64,000 nucleotides of DNA from Mauremys mutica (taxonomy: Eukaryota > Chordata > Testudines > Geoemydidae): positions 64,065,321-64,129,320 of the forward strand of contig NC_059075.1 in NCBI RefSeq assembly GCF_020497125.1. Reading direction: 5' to 3'. This document shows, piece after piece, positions 32,335 through 44,476 of the stretch. Under the pieces are notes generated by a model. The model did no database searches, was not told the origin of the DNA, and saw only the letters and a list, made by a program, of their open reading frames with translations. A program made the position numbers and the translations under genes. Each line of letters opens with the position of its first letter. Position 1 is the first letter of the stretch.

Positions 32335-33254
32335 CTGTTAAAACATTTAACACAGAGCATATTTTTACATACACATATATACTACAGTATTAGGTTACAG
32401 TCTAGAATATTAGGACTAAAATTTGACAGTTCATAACATGCAGGACTAACCTATCAGTATCAGAATCTATACCAGCCTGTATCTACTCTAATAAAATCAC
32501 CTCAGATCGATCACTTGTGAAATACGCCATTATTAATGCAACAAAAACCCACGGACAGTTTGCACGGTAAAGTATGAAGAGCCATCTAGATTAATTCCAT
32601 ATTTAACCTATGGACTAATGTATTTTGTCAATGCTCATCCAAAATTCAGATATTCAAATTACAAATTTGGTGATGAGTAAAATAATAAGTACTCCCACCC
32701 CTGGAATGGAAAATGTAAAAGGATGTCCAAGAGAGAACATCAAAACTCCTTTGCTCACTGAACTACCTTCAGACATAACTTTTATCAGAGTTGTGCCCCA
32801 TCCAACGAGCAAATTTTTCATTTTACTATTAAGGGAAGGCAGGCCACACACTTTTTAATTCTGAAAGGTTAGTCTCTAAAAATGGCATCCATGGAATCTA
32901 TGTTTAGGGCTTACAATAATTTTCATAATATACTCAGTTTGAAAGCAAAATGCGGGTTTTTTCTCCTAACTGCCAGCCCTATAAAAATCAGTCTGGGCTA
33001 TGACAGTTGAAATGAATTCTTTCCATCTTGTTCTTTATCAGAAGTAAATTTTTCAGCAGGACAAAACTATACTTTCAACTACACCTGTGCAATTGTTTTC
33101 AAATAGATTTGCACAATGGTAATTGATTAGAATTTAGTAAATACTGTTGATGCATAAGATAGAATACAATTTACCTCTCTTTCAGCTGCACTAGCTCTGC
33201 AGGTCCAACAGAAGAAATCATTTAAAAAAAAAAAATTGTCATTTAGGTAGTAGC

Positions 33255-33429
33255 CAGGGCCGGCTCCAGGCACCAGCTTAGCAAGTATTAGCTGGTATTC
33301 GGCGGCGGGTCCCTCACTCCCGCTCAGAGCGAAGGACCTCCCGCTGAATTGCCGCAGATCGTGGCTTTTTTTGTGTGTGTGTGTGGGGGGGGGTTGCTTG
33401 GAGCGGCAAAACCCCTGGAACCAGCCCTG
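33255..33429. mobile_element. hAT-type MITE
   Basis: 175 bases with ends cagggccggctccagg and cctggaaccagccctg (inverted, 14 of 16). The 8-bp flanks are gtagtagc (33247-33254) and ttagtagc (33430-33437). A (gt) run at 33371-33385 and a G run lie inside. Confidence 0.85.
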
Positions 33430-33836
33430 TTAGTAGCTATGACTAAGAATAAACTCAATAGTCCTGCTCCCTGAGTACCAAAATGCAATCCTTCTACAGT
33501 AGTTTTTCAGATTAGAAGCATACTATGAATGTGTATATTGTACTAGGACAATGACTGGTTCTAAGATGTTCTTGGCTGCAGGCTGCCAGTCCGAAGGACA
33601 CAGACACACAAGTAACTGTGGACTGTTACATTTCCCTTGAAGAGCACCATGCATTTACCTTTAACAAGGAGGGGAAATACTCATCTTACCAAAATGTAGT
33701 CATACTTCACTGTAACTCTAAATCCAAAATCTGTGGTTTCCATCAAAAGCAAAAGTAAAACACTTTCATCTAAAGAAACAGGGAGTAGAAAAGGGAAAGA
33801 AGAGGGAAGGAAGCAAAAAAAAAAAAATAGACTCAC

Positions 33837-33961
33837 ATTCTCAGGCAAAGATTTGGCAATAGCACTGTGAGCCATTGGTTCAATGCAGAGCAGATGAATA
33901 ATTTCTCTCATAGTAATTTCTTCTTTTGTCACACTACTCACTCCAGGCACATATCTTTCCC
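33837..33961 (-). CDS. UBR1: UBR1 exon (window exon 11)
   Basis: A 125-base exon, phase 1 to 0, acceptor ctggtag and donor gtgagt. It reads (G)[18 protein letters not shown] then [20 protein letters not shown] and PEN. The IIHLLCIEP and HSAIAK words are hallmarks of the UBR1/UBR2 winged-helix-like region. Confidence 0.96.
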
Positions 33962-34392
33962 CTACCAGGAAGCCATAAAAAGAGAAAAAAGGAAAACACA
34001 AAGGTTAAAAATACACTTCTGATTCACTCATACAGAAAAACAGTTACTAACCTGGTCTGTAATTGTTCTTCTTCAAAATGTGTTGTACATGTCCACTCCA
34101 CTTCAGATGCGTGCATGCCCAGTGCATTAGCGTCCCTCAGCTGTACATCAGGTCAGTGCATGCCCTCTCTGTTGCCTCCTACTGTTACACAGTGTTACAA
34201 AAAGGTGGAGCCACACTCTACCCCAATGATCCCCAAACTGTGGGACTGCGCCATTCGGGGCAGCAGCCTATACTTGTGCCTGGAGGTCATCTGACCCAGG
34301 TTCTGCTCAGGGATAAGCTACTTCAGCATACCTGAGGGCTGAGTCACTGCAGGCTCTGCTTATGGGATGAGTCAGTGAAGCTGAGTTCCTGC

Positions 34393-34671
34393 AGCAGGTC
34401 TACACTACAGCTGGGATCAGTGCTCTGAGATCGATCCACCAGCAGTCAATTTAGTGGGTCTAGTGAAGACCCGCCAAAATCAACAGCAGATTGCTCTGCA
34501 GTCGACCCCGGTACTCTACCCCCGACAAATGAGGTAAGTCGATAGGAGAGTTTCTCCCGTTAACCCCTCGTGGTAATTCGACCTATGGTACGTCAACTCC
34601 AGCTATGTTATTCATGTAGCTGGAGTTGCGTAGCATAGGTCAACTGAACACGGTTGTGTAGACATAGCCTT
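34393..34671. mobile_element. MITE nested in DIRS copy 3
   Basis: caggtctacactacagctgg at the left and ggttgtgtagacatagcctt at the right form the ends. The inside has gatcgatccaccagcagtca, gtaagtcgataggagagttt and an internal hairpin agctggagtt around 34600-34628. I recognise this as a common short element in turtles and crocodilians. Confidence 0.65.
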
Positions 34672-35754
34672 AATGATGAGTCACTGCAGGCTCTGTTGGA
34701 GGGGCGAGTCTTGGCAGCTGAGACAGCAGCTCTGGTCTTACTGCGGGTTTGCCTCACTGAGGTGGGGGGAGCTGTTTAAACCCCTGGAAGGGGACATGAT
34801 ATCTCCACTCAGCACTTTAGGAGGCAGGGGAGATGGCGGCTGCCATAATACAGAGGTTCCAGAACAGCCTCCTTTATTGGGAGCACTTCTCAAGATCCCA
34901 AGATATTAACCAATCTGCATGAGCTCTCGTGAATTATTTCCACTTGAATATTTAGCAAGGAAGCCACCCTTTGCAAGAGGTCCTGGTGGGCCCAATAATC
35001 ATCTGAAGCAGGTGAGGAAACACCAGATACTACTCGGACAATGAGGAGGAGGAATCCAACACTAGTTGAGGTGGAGATTTGCCCAATCCCTCCAAATGGA
35101 GATTCACTGAGGCAGGTTCCCCATGTTCAGTACTGGGCTTGGCACTGGGATTGGCTTCCTGCAGTTCTTGCCATGCAGGTTCACAATGTCTACCGGAGAA
35201 TGTAGAAGGGGAAGGGTATGGAGAGGATTGGGAGACAGCAGGAAAATCCATGAGTTCCACAACAGCCACTGATAGGACACTGGAGTCCAATTTCTTCCCA
35301 ATCATGGCTCCCTACTAGCCAGCCAACAGGGAGACTCTGCTAGATACCAAAGGTGAAAACTTCTCACAGGAGACTGAAGGCCTATGTGACGCAGCCATGA
35401 CATGCAAGATCCCACTTCTAACTTATCTAGCCAGGGAAGAGAGGTGTCTCTTGGTTCCAGGAGTCCTTAGAGGACAGCACTGGGGAAATCATAGCTGGGT
35501 TGCATATGAGGGGGTACCGGAGTGTCCACAGGGTACCCATGGTATTGGGTACTGAACACGAGTAGCCAGCAAATCCGTGACATTGTCCATCGGTAATGGT
35601 CGAGATGTCTGCTGGACTCCCAGAGAAACCAGCACCAAGAGACTCAGAAAATTGCATGCCGTGGCATATCCCTTGGGTGTTGATGGCATCAGGAGGCTCT
35701 CTTGATGCTGAGGGTAGAGTGCGCTTGGTGCTGAAGCACTCTGTGGTGCAGATA

Positions 35755-36126
35755 CTATTCTCCTCTTCTTCCCAGTTTGATCACTGGATGTGGACCTTGC
35801 TCTCCTGGGATGACAGGTCTCCAATGCTGTTTCTTAGGCACTGGAGAAGGAGATTGGAGCTGAGACTCTCCCATCGCAGTGGGATTGCTCCTGACCAAAG
35901 CAGAGACACTTGGTGCCCACCCTGAGCAGGAAGACTCCAAAGGTGAGAACAAAGCTGTCTCCCTAAGATGCTTAGTTTGACCTCCCTGTTTTGTTTTTGT
36001 TTTTTTCAGTTCTGGCTTAAAGTCCCTGCAGATTTGGTACCTGTCTCTAATATGAGCTTCTCCTAGGCACTTCAGGCACCCATAGTGTGGTCGCTGACTG
36101 GCACTAGTTTCTTCCATGCATCGCAA
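35755..36126 (-). pseudogene. DIRS copy 3 Gag fragment
   Basis: Encodes PHYGCLKCLGEAHIRDRYQI, the same CLKCLGEAH word as Gag of copies 1 and 2, followed by a P/S-rich tail ending KLGRRGE. The upstream half of the zinc motif is degraded. Confidence 0.7.
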
Positions 36127-36629
36127 AGTTTGAAATCTGGGGACTGAGGCATGCCCTAGCCCTGGGCATCAGAACCCAATCTAGAGGGAACTAGTTATAC
36201 TAACTAGTAAAGTAGTAAACTAGTAAAAAAGGAAACCTAATAGTAGAAAATTAAACTAAACTAAGACTATAAAACAACTACTAAACAATAAAACACTAAG
36301 AAAAGGGGAAACACCTACAACAGCAAGATAAAACACTCCGACAATCATCACAGGCGATAAATAGAACTGAGATAGGTTGGCTCCACCCTTTATACTGTTG
36401 CACAGCAGCATGAGAAAAGATACTGATGGGTACATTGGAGGGAAAAATTTCTGACGCTAGTGCACTGGGCATGCGCACACTTGAAGTGGAATGGACATGT
36501 GCAATCAAAGAAGAACTATACCCCTGTACAGATATTTCATAGGACAAAATTTGTGAAACTATCCCCTGAACGATATTTGAGGGCAAAAAGGAGAAAGATT
36601 TTTTTTTTAAACTGTCAATTTTTTTTGCT

Positions 36630-37560
36630 GCCCATAAGAACTCCATACTGGTTCAGACCAGTGGTCCTTCTAGCCCAGTATCTTGTCTTTCAACAGTGGC
36701 CAGAGTCAGTGGCTTCAGAGGGAATGAACAGTACAGGACAATTATTGAGCCACTGATGGAACCTGTCCTCCATGAACTTATCTAATGCTTTTTTGAACCC
36801 AGTTATACTTTTGGCCTTCACAACATTCCACTAGCAACAAGTTGCAGAGGTTGACTTTGTGTTGTGTGAAGACGTACTTCCTTCTGTTTGTTTTATACTT
36901 GCTGCCTATTAATTTCATTGGGTGACCCCTGGTTCTTGTGTTATGTGAAGGGGTAAATAACACTTCCCTATTCGCTTTTTCCACACAACTCATAATTTTA
37001 ATCTATCTGTTGTATCCCCCTTCAGTCACCTCTTTTCTAAGATAAACAGATCCTCTCTTTTTAATCTCTCCTCATATGGAAGCTGTTCCATACACCTAAT
37101 AATTTTTGTTGCCCTTCTCTGTACTTTTCCCAATTCTAATATATTTTTGGAGATAGGGAGATCAGAACTGCAAACAGTATTCCAGGTGTGGCTTAACCAT
37201 GGATTTTTTTTTTTTTTATCAATCCCTTTCCTAATAATTTCTTACATACTGTTAGCCTTTTTGACCACTGCTGATCATTAAGAGAACTATCTACAATGAC
37301 TCCAAGATCTCTTTCTTGAATGGAGACTTTTTTTTTTTTAAATGGTGTTACATTTTATCTCTGCATCCCATCTGGAGGTGACATATACCCAGTCAATATG
37401 GCAACAGTTGAAGTCCCATATTATTACTGGATTTTCTGTTTTTGTAGCCTCTCTAATCTCCCAAATGGTTCCTCAGTTCCTAATACACTTAAATCCCTAC
37501 TCCCAACACCATCATCTCATACATGCATTGAATGTTCTGCCTGTCTAACTGGCCCTGCAT
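36630..37560 (-). mobile_element. CR1 fragment, 3' part
   Basis: Plus strand starts cataagaactccatactggt and runs through gacccctggttcttgtgtta and cagtattccaggtgtggctt, antisense words of the CR1 C-terminal coding and 3' region. The right part (aatatggcaacagttgaagt cccatattat) matches the endonuclease-region antisense, so the copy has an internal deletion. Confidence 0.75.
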
Positions 37561-37671
37561 GTGGAACTGGAAGCATTTTGGAGAATGCTACTATGAAGGT
37601 CCTGGACTCTCATCTCTTGCCTAACATTTGACCTCCAGTTCTCTCTCCTACCTTTCCCTAAGTATTTATAC

Positions 37672-38361
37672 TGTAGCAGGGTGGACCCTGCTCCTGCAGT
37701 GAGGGGTTTAAAAGTGGCCTGGCAGGGCTTGAGAGCAGCTGCTCTCAAGGCTGGGCTGATTAAGGAAGTGACTGCAGGTGAGGCCACGCCCCAAACTGAG
37801 CAACAGCTGGCCCCTATAAAAGGCCAGGGAAGCCAGAAGCAGACAGTCTCTCTCTGCCTTCAGAGAGAGAAGGGCCTGGCTGCAGGGAACTGAGACAAAG
37901 TACCTAGGGTGAAGCAGGGCTGGGGAAAGGCTGGGGAGCTCCAGCCTAGAAAGCCCCAGGCTGCGGCCTAGCAGTGGACCAACAGCTACTGGGGGTTGCA
38001 GAGGGCAGCCCAGGGGTAGGCCAAAGCAGCAGGTCCAAACCCTCCTTGCCTGTGATGAGTAGGCTGATACTGCAGTCTGCCCCAGGGTGTGGGGCTAGAC
38101 AATGACTGACAGTAGCCACATACTGAGGCAAGGTTGGGATAGAGGGTGGGGGTTCCCCGGAGAAAAGGGGAAGCCCAGAGCGAAAAGGGGTTACTGCCAG
38201 GGGGCAGCACCCCAGAGAAAAGGGGCACCGGGTCCAGGGAGGGACACGGGGGCCTGAGAACAGGTGGATCACCAGCCTGCAGAGGGCGCTCCGGTGCTGA
38301 ACAGAGCTAATTCCCAGAGTAACCAGCAGGAGGCGCCACAGGGGTGAGTGACCCGTTTACA
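37672..38361 (+). mobile_element. LTR-like element with TATA box
   Basis: 690 bases starting tgtagcagggtgg and ending cccgtttaca (TG...CA). Flanked by atac on both sides (37668-37671, 38362-38365), with tataaaag at 37815-37822 followed by a pyrimidine-rich ctctctctgcc start-like region. No ORF. Best read as a solo LTR, though a clear aataaa was not found. Confidence 0.6.
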
Positions 38362-38472
38362 ATACCTGCATGTATCACAACCACCAGCTCCTCCCCAGCA
38401 CTACACAAGTCTGTCTAGATGTCTTGAGAGGTCCGCAATCTTTGCACCCAGTAGGCAATGTGTTTCTCCCAG

Positions 38473-38589
38473 TAGGGTTGCCATCCCTCCAACATTGTCC
38501 TGGAGTCTCCAGGAATTAATCTTTAATTAAAGATTATGTCATGTACTGAAACCTCCAGGAATACATCCAACTGAAATTGGCAAACGCTA
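38473..38589. mobile_element. hAT-like MITE (gggttgcca family)
   Basis: 117 bases, tagggttgccatccctcc to attggcaaacgcta. Flanks tctcccag (38465-38472) and tctcccgg (38590-38597) match at 7 of 8. The inside has aattaatctttaattaaaga, a recognisable family word. Confidence 0.75.
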
Positions 38590-39134
38590 TCTCCCGGTCA
38601 TCACAAACCCAAATATTCAGGGTTATTAGTGTGTTCTTATAATAAAGTTTCTTTGGTGAGGTATAGGAATTTGCTTTGCTTTCTCAAGTAGTGTCGTCTA
38701 TATGGTACAGCAATGTAAATAACATTAGAAATATTTTTAGTTAGTTATATCACATCAGGATAATGGATATCAGGCATAAAGTTAAGAAATAGATTCTTCT
38801 CTTCACAGTATACCTGAATAACAAATTGTGGAATTATCTAACAGCCTATACTGTATACAAGACACAGTTTCAGATGTCATGTTTGCGTGTCACAGAACCA
38901 CCTACTTAAGAGTTAACCAGCATCAACCCCAACCGTTTAAATTAAAATACAGAGAATTGTCTAATGGAAAAGGTCATCCATCAAGTCTGTCCTTTCCAGC
39001 AGCAAATATCCATAACTTTTTAACTACTGCCCTGTAAAGAGGAAAGAAGCTCAATTACAGCCAATCCAAAAAGCAAAAGAAATCCCAAACCACAAAAAAC
39101 AGATTTCATTTTTACTGTAAACAGAGTTTCTTAC

Positions 39135-39198
39135 CCACAACATAGATGAGAACCTGCAGCATTTCTTCTATTAATATATTATATTGCTTGGTCAAATC
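39135..39198 (-). CDS. UBR1: UBR1 exon (window exon 10)
   Basis: A 64-base exon, phase 0 to 1, acceptor acctatag and donor gtaaga. It encodes [20 protein letters not shown] followed by V and a split Gly, matching UBR1 [20 protein letters not shown]. Confidence 0.94.
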
Positions 39199-40085
39199 CT
39201 ATAGGTTTATAAAAAAAACAAAAACAAAAAAGTTGCTGGGTCAGGGAATAATGCAGTTAAGTGGGAAACCCAGGCTTGAAATTAACTTAAGGGTTTCCAC
39301 AGATGACATTGTGAACATTTGAGCTGAGACCAAATTACTGTTTTAATAGAAAAACCACCCTCCAACCTGAAGCAGTATAATCTGGAGAGACTGCCTAGAT
39401 CATCTGTGGGTATTATTCCGTGAATAAAATGCAAATTAACATAGTAGGAAGGGATATAACTGGGGAAATTGTGTCCTGAATGAAGAGGTAGGTGAAAACC
39501 CTACACATCCTGAAGAATTGACAGGAGAAACCAGAAAAACTGCATTCAGAATAAAAAGATACATGAATATGCCTTAAAGGACACAGACATGTTGAGGGGG
39601 AAAAGCTTCCTGATTTTTATCAGACAACCTATGAAATAACAGTACTGGTAGAGAGACCTGTTCTATATACAAACAATAATCCTACTTATTGCATACAGAG
39701 GATAAAGGATGCAAACCAAAGACATCCTGAAGCAAGATATTAACACAAAGTGGAGAGAATTAGATGAGAAAGACACATTGCTTTTCTTTGATAAAAATCA
39801 TATGCCATTCCAGTATTAACATTCTTTGAACTGCACAGTAACTAGCAAGCAATTTGGACAGAGACATTGAAGACAGCAAAACCTATTTGTTTTACACGAA
39901 GAACAAGAAAATATCTACAACAGAGGGGAAAAAAATTGTTTAGCTAACCACTGGATCACTTGTAACGTATGTTACTATTTTTGGTATGGTCTTATGATTG
40001 CAGTGAAACAGCTACAGCTAGTTTCCTTGCTGATGTTCTGTAACCTTGAAAGAGGAGAATTCATGAATAGTTCCTTTCTGTTTAC

Positions 40086-40187
40086 CTGGTCTTTGGTGGG
40101 CATGATCTTCTTGAAGGCATTGACAAGCTCATACCTCTGTAGTATCAGCAACAGGAAAAGGTTTGGATCCATAAACGATGCACCAAT
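40086..40187 (-). CDS. UBR1: UBR1 exon (window exon 9)
   Basis: A 102-base exon, phase 0 to 0, acceptor tctggcag and donor gtaaac. The product is [20 protein letters not shown] followed by [14 protein letters not shown], a direct match to the UBR1 segment IGASLMDPNKFLLL. Confidence 0.95.
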
Positions 40188-40846
40188 CTGCCAGATACCC
40201 CACATCCCAAGAGCTTTAGTTAGCATCAAATTTATTCATTAAAGTATGAAAAATATCCCTCTTTCAACATCAATGTTAAATAGGAAATAAAGCTAACAAA
40301 TTCAGACCTAAGTACCACAGTGAAAGCAGTTCAAGATTTAAAGCACAAAATTATGGGCTACACAAATTAATGTTATAAAGTGTTTCAGTTGAAAAAATCA
40401 AAGCATAGCTTCTTGATATTTTTGGAAGTCTTAACTCTTGAAAGGGAGCTAACAGACACTAAAAACCACACCCAAAAACAGAACTAAAGAACTGACTTAA
40501 ATATCTTATCTGGCCATCTTTGTAAGTCACTCATAAGTATATCATCTTCAACTACTAGGCAAGGTAGAGGATCTGTGTTTTGGGCAAACATGAAATGGGG
40601 AAAGTGGGGCAGAGCATACAAGTAATGACAATAAAAAGAAGAGAAGAATTTCTACATCGTGTGACTTGCAATGTACGGCTGGGTACTATTGTGCAATCGG
40701 TACTATCCAGATATAGGGAAGCTTATTATAATTTGTGTTGCTACACAGCACTAATTAAAATTAAAAGCAAAACCACACAAAATTTGATGAATGAGACAAG
40801 AAACTGGAAAGTACATTGTGTCGGCAGTAATTTAAAAGGTTTCTAC

Positions 40847-40912
40847 CTGCAGCATGATGATGTCTTTATCATACATCTCTTCTCTACATTTAACATCCTG
40901 GTAATAGAACAC
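40847..40912 (-). CDS. UBR1: UBR1 exon (window exon 8)
   Basis: A 66-base exon, phase 0 to 0, acceptor tttacacag and donor gtagaa. It encodes [18 protein letters not shown] plus IMLQ, essentially identical to human UBR1. The preceding intron (about 7.1 kb) holds the near full-length CR1. Confidence 0.95.
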
Positions 40913-41539
40913 CTGTGTAAACAAATAATACAAACAAGGCTTCACTAGAGAAACAGTCATCTAAAAAAATTCCTTTATATTTCCTGCACATTCTATTTTC
41001 ACAAAAAAAAAAAAAAAAAGTTTCAAACATTTGTTCCCGGAAGTTTAAAGTGAGCCTACACTGGGATACTGTGGCTTTCAAGTCCTTGTACAATCCATTA
41101 GATTACACATATACTGCTTCTCTCATTTCAATTCATAGTCTTAGATTAACATGCACCCACTAAACAGGGAAAATAAGGTAAATGTAACATCTTCTGCTAT
41201 TAACCACTTACTCCTCACCAGTTAAACATCCCAGGTTCTCCAAAGCTGTGGGCATTCTTTTTTCACACTGAAGCAAAAGGAGATTATATCCATGTATCTA
41301 AAGGGCAGAATTTTGCCTTTAGTTTTCCATGGCATCTACAAAATACAATGCACTACAGAAGTGACTGTTATTGATAATTAAGAGGTACTCCATTAAGAGT
41401 CATTTGGGACTTGCAGATCTTCATTTTTTCACACAATGATAACTCTAGGCTAAGTAGTACCCTGGTATTTACATTTATTATGACTGAGGGTATTCTGTGA
41501 CAAAAAATAAATAAATCAAGTTTTATTTGTCAATAAATA

Positions 41540-42475
41540 AATGCAGAGGCTCCAGCATGGCAGTGAGGAGCAAAGGACACTGGCTGCACAAAGGTGGGAG
41601 ATCACCCTGCAACCTTCCCACCCCTGGGACACAGACTCAGTGGTGAGGCTGCACCCGACACTAACACAACACAAGGCCTGGACTTGCCCCACAAAATCCC
41701 TGAGGCCCTGCCCCTCTGTGCCAGGTGCAACAGGTGTGGGGCAGGCCGGCTCAACCAGGCAGGATCCAAGTGTGGAGGGGAATCACTATGGGGGAGAACC
41801 AGGTGTGGGGTAAGAGGATTCTGTGTGGGACAATCTGGGTGCAGGCAGCTCAGTGGGGGGTCTGGGTGTGGAGGGATCTGGATGCACAGAGGCTCACTGG
41901 GGGGTTCCAGGTACAGGGGCAATGGGACTCTGCAGGGGATTCTAGGTGAAAGTGGTTGGGAACTCCGTGGAGGGGTCTGGGTGTGGGGTTCTCAGCAGGG
42001 GGGCTGGGTGCTAAGGCAGTGGGGCTTGGTGGGGGTCTGGATGTGGGGGTTCAGGGTGGTGCAGGGAGGTTGGGGCTTACCAGGGTGGGGATTTGAGTGC
42101 AGGGAGCTCAGTTGGGGGTGGTTTGGGTGCAGGAGTGGGGGTCCAGAGGCATGACGTCTGGATGCAGGAGACTCCAGATGCAGGGGCAAAGGTTCAACGG
42201 GGTGGGGTTTGGGTATGGAGGACTAGGGGGGTTCTGGGTGTACGGGGTGAGGCTTGTTGGAAGTGTCTGGGTATGGAAGGTCCAGATGCATGGGGGTTGG
42301 GCGGATGGGTAAGCAGCTCCCCGTACAGTCACCCTTCTCCTGCAGCTGAGGAGCTATGGAGAAAGGAAGCAGGGGAGGATGCTGAGCTTCCTGCAAATGG
42401 GGGAGGCTCAGACACTCCTTGCAGGGGAAGAGAAAGTCCCATCCTCTCCTGCCTCCAGCCCAGCTGGGACTAGCA
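41540..42475. repeat. G-rich degenerate minisatellite-like block
   Basis: Repeated words gggtctgggtgtgg(a/g)gg, ggttc(c)aggt(a/g)cagggg and ggggctc recur at irregular 30-60 base spacing over 900 bases. It abuts the 3' end of the large CR1. Several overlapping ORFs of up to 186 codons on both strands result from the composition. Start region (41541-41800) is not repetitive and is of unknown origin. Confidence 0.6.
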
Positions 42476-42571
42476 AAGACTCATAAACTTTAAGGTCAGA
42501 AGGGACCATTATGATCATCTAGTCTGACCTCCTGCACAATGCAGGCTACAGAATCTCACCACATCCACTTT

Positions 42572-42759
42572 GGGGGAGGGACAGCTCAGTGGTTTGAGCA
42601 CTGGCCTGCTAAACCCAGGGTTGTGAGTTCAATCCTTGAGGGGGCCACTTAGGGATCTGGGGCACAATCAGTACTTGGTCCTGCTAGTGAAGGCAGGGGG
42701 CTGGACTCGATGACCTTTCAAGGTCCCTTCCAGTTCTAGGAGATAAATTAAATTAATGG
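42572..42759 (+). mobile_element. tRNA-derived SINE with CR1-like tail, in CR1 3' UTR
   Basis: tRNA-like head with A box cagctcagtgg (42582-42592) and B box gagttcaatcc (42625-42635). The body (tcagtacttggtcctgctag) is followed by a tail gacctttcaaggtcccttcc that resembles CR1 3' ends, and it ends in an A/T-rich run. It looks like the tortoise Pol III SINE family. Compared with the CR1 fragment at 54.5 kb, it interrupts the CR1 3' UTR. Confidence 0.82.
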
Positions 42760-43129
42760 ATATATCCTAATAACAAACCCCTAACTTATGTCTGAGTTAC
42801 TGAAGTCCTCAAATTGTGGTTTGAAGACCTCAAGCTGCAGAGAATCCTCCTGCAAGTGACCCGTGCCCCTTGCTGCAGAGGAAGGCGAAAAACCTCCAGG
42901 GCCTCTGCCAATCTGCCCTGGAGGAAAATTCCTTCCCGACCCCAAATATGGCGATCAGTTAAACCCTAAGCATGTGGGCAAGACTCACCAGCCAGCACCC
43001 AGGAAAGAATTCTCTGTAGTAACTCAGATCCCATCCCATCTAACATCCCATCATAGACCACTGGGCATACTTACCTGCTGATAATCAAAGATCAATTGCC
43101 AGATTAATTGCCAAAATTAGGCTATCCCA

Positions 43130-44476
43130 TCATACCATCCCCTCCATACATTTATCAAGCTTAGTCTTAAAGCCAGATATGTCTTTTGCCCCCACTACTC
43201 CTCTTGGAAGGCTGTTCCAGAACTTCACTCCTCTAATGGTTAGAAACCTTCGTCTAATTTCAAGTCTAAACCTAGTGTCCAGTTTATATCCATTTGTTCT
43301 TGTGTCCATATTGGTACTAAGCTTAAATAATTCCGCTCCCTCCCTAATATTTATCCCTCTGATATATTTATAAAGAGCATTCATATCCCCCCTCAACTTT
43401 CTTTTGGTTAGGCTAAACAAGCCAAGCTCTTTGAGTCTCCTTTCATAAGACAGGTTTTCCATTCCTCGGATCATCCTAGTAACCCATCTCTGAACTTGTT
43501 CCATGTTTAAGAAGGATGAATTCAAACTGGGAGACCAGAACTGCACACAGTATTCCAGATGAGGTCTCACCAGTGCCTTGTATAACGGTACTAACACCTC
43601 TTTATCTTTGCTGGAAACACCTTGCCTGATGCATCTTAAAACCGCATTAGCTTTTTTAACGGCCATATCACATTGGCGGCTCATAGTCATCCTGTGATCA
43701 ACCAATACTCCGAGGTCCTTCTCCTCCTCCGTTACTTCCAGCTGATGTGTCCCCAATGTATAACTAAAATTCTTGTTATTAATCCCTAAATGCATGACCT
43801 TGCACTTTTCATTATTAAATTTCATCCTATTACTATTACTCCAGTTTACAAGGTCATCCAGATCTTCCTGTATGATATCCCGGTCCTTCTCTGTGTTAGC
43901 AATACCTCCCAGCTTTGTGTCATCCACAAACTTTATTAGCACATTCCCACTTTTTGTGCCAACGTCAGTAATAAAAAGATTAAATAAGATTGGTCCCAAA
44001 ACTGATCCTTGAGGAACTCCACTAGTAACTTCCTTCCAGCCTGACAGTTCACCTTGCAGTACGACCCATTGCAGTCTCCCCTTTAACCAGTTCCTTATCC
44101 ACCTTTCAATTTTCATACTGATCCCCATCTTTTCCAATTTAACTAATAATTCCCCACGTGGAACCGTATCAAATGCCTTACTGAAATCGAGGTAAATTAG
44201 ATCCACTGCGTTTCCTTTGTCTAAAAAATCTGTTACCTTCTCAAAGAAGGAGATCAGGTTGGTTTGGCACGATCTACCTTTTGTAAAACCATGTTGTAAT
44301 TTATCCCAATTACCATTGACCTCAATGTCCTTAATTATTTTCTCCTTCAAAATTTTTTCCAAGACCTTACATACTACAGATGTCAAACTAACAGGCCTAT
44401 AGTTACTCGGATCACTTTTTTTCCCTTTCTTAAAAATAGGAACTATTTTTAGCAATTCTCCAGTCATACGGTACAA
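43130..44476 (-). pseudogene. CR1 ORF2 reverse transcriptase
   Basis: A 448-residue open frame. It shows SNYRPVSLTSVVCKVLEKIL, the catalytic block YLDFSKAFDTV, GVPQGSVLGPILFNLFI, the FVDD box (FVDDTKLGG, usually FADD in this group) and the C-terminal block LVRPHLEYCVQFWSPS. RT catalytic aspartates are intact. Its upstream boundary overlaps another frame at 44430-44476, where a frameshift separates it from the linker. Confidence 0.92.

Larger units (their letters stand above)
34041..36520 (-). mobile_element. Non-autonomous DIRS-like element (copy 3)
   Basis: Inverted terminal repeats: plus-strand 34065-34130 (cttcttcaaaatgtg, catgtccactccacttcaga, gtgcatgcccagtgcattag) pairs with 36440-36516 (ctagtgcactgggcatgcgc, gaagtggaatggacatgtgc). 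Inside only a Gag-type start (36126-35755) is found, with no RT or recombinase, so it is internally deleted. A MITE sits inside at 34393-34671. The family is related to but distinct from DIRS copy 2. Confidence 0.75.
38600..41539. other. Introns around exons 8-10, nothing further seen
   Basis: Apart from the three exons at 39135, 40086 and 40847 this AT-rich stretch shows only A/T runs (41006-41023). Confidence 0.4.

Noticed and set aside
41541..42473. W/G-rich ORFs of 90-186 codons
   Set aside because: They run through a degenerate G-rich tandem block in several frames at once. No domain is present.
42572..42640. tRNA gene suggested by A and B boxes
   Set aside because: The head is followed by SINE body and CR1-like tail, no cloverleaf with intact acceptor stem is visible, and the same unit recurs at 51.2 kb.
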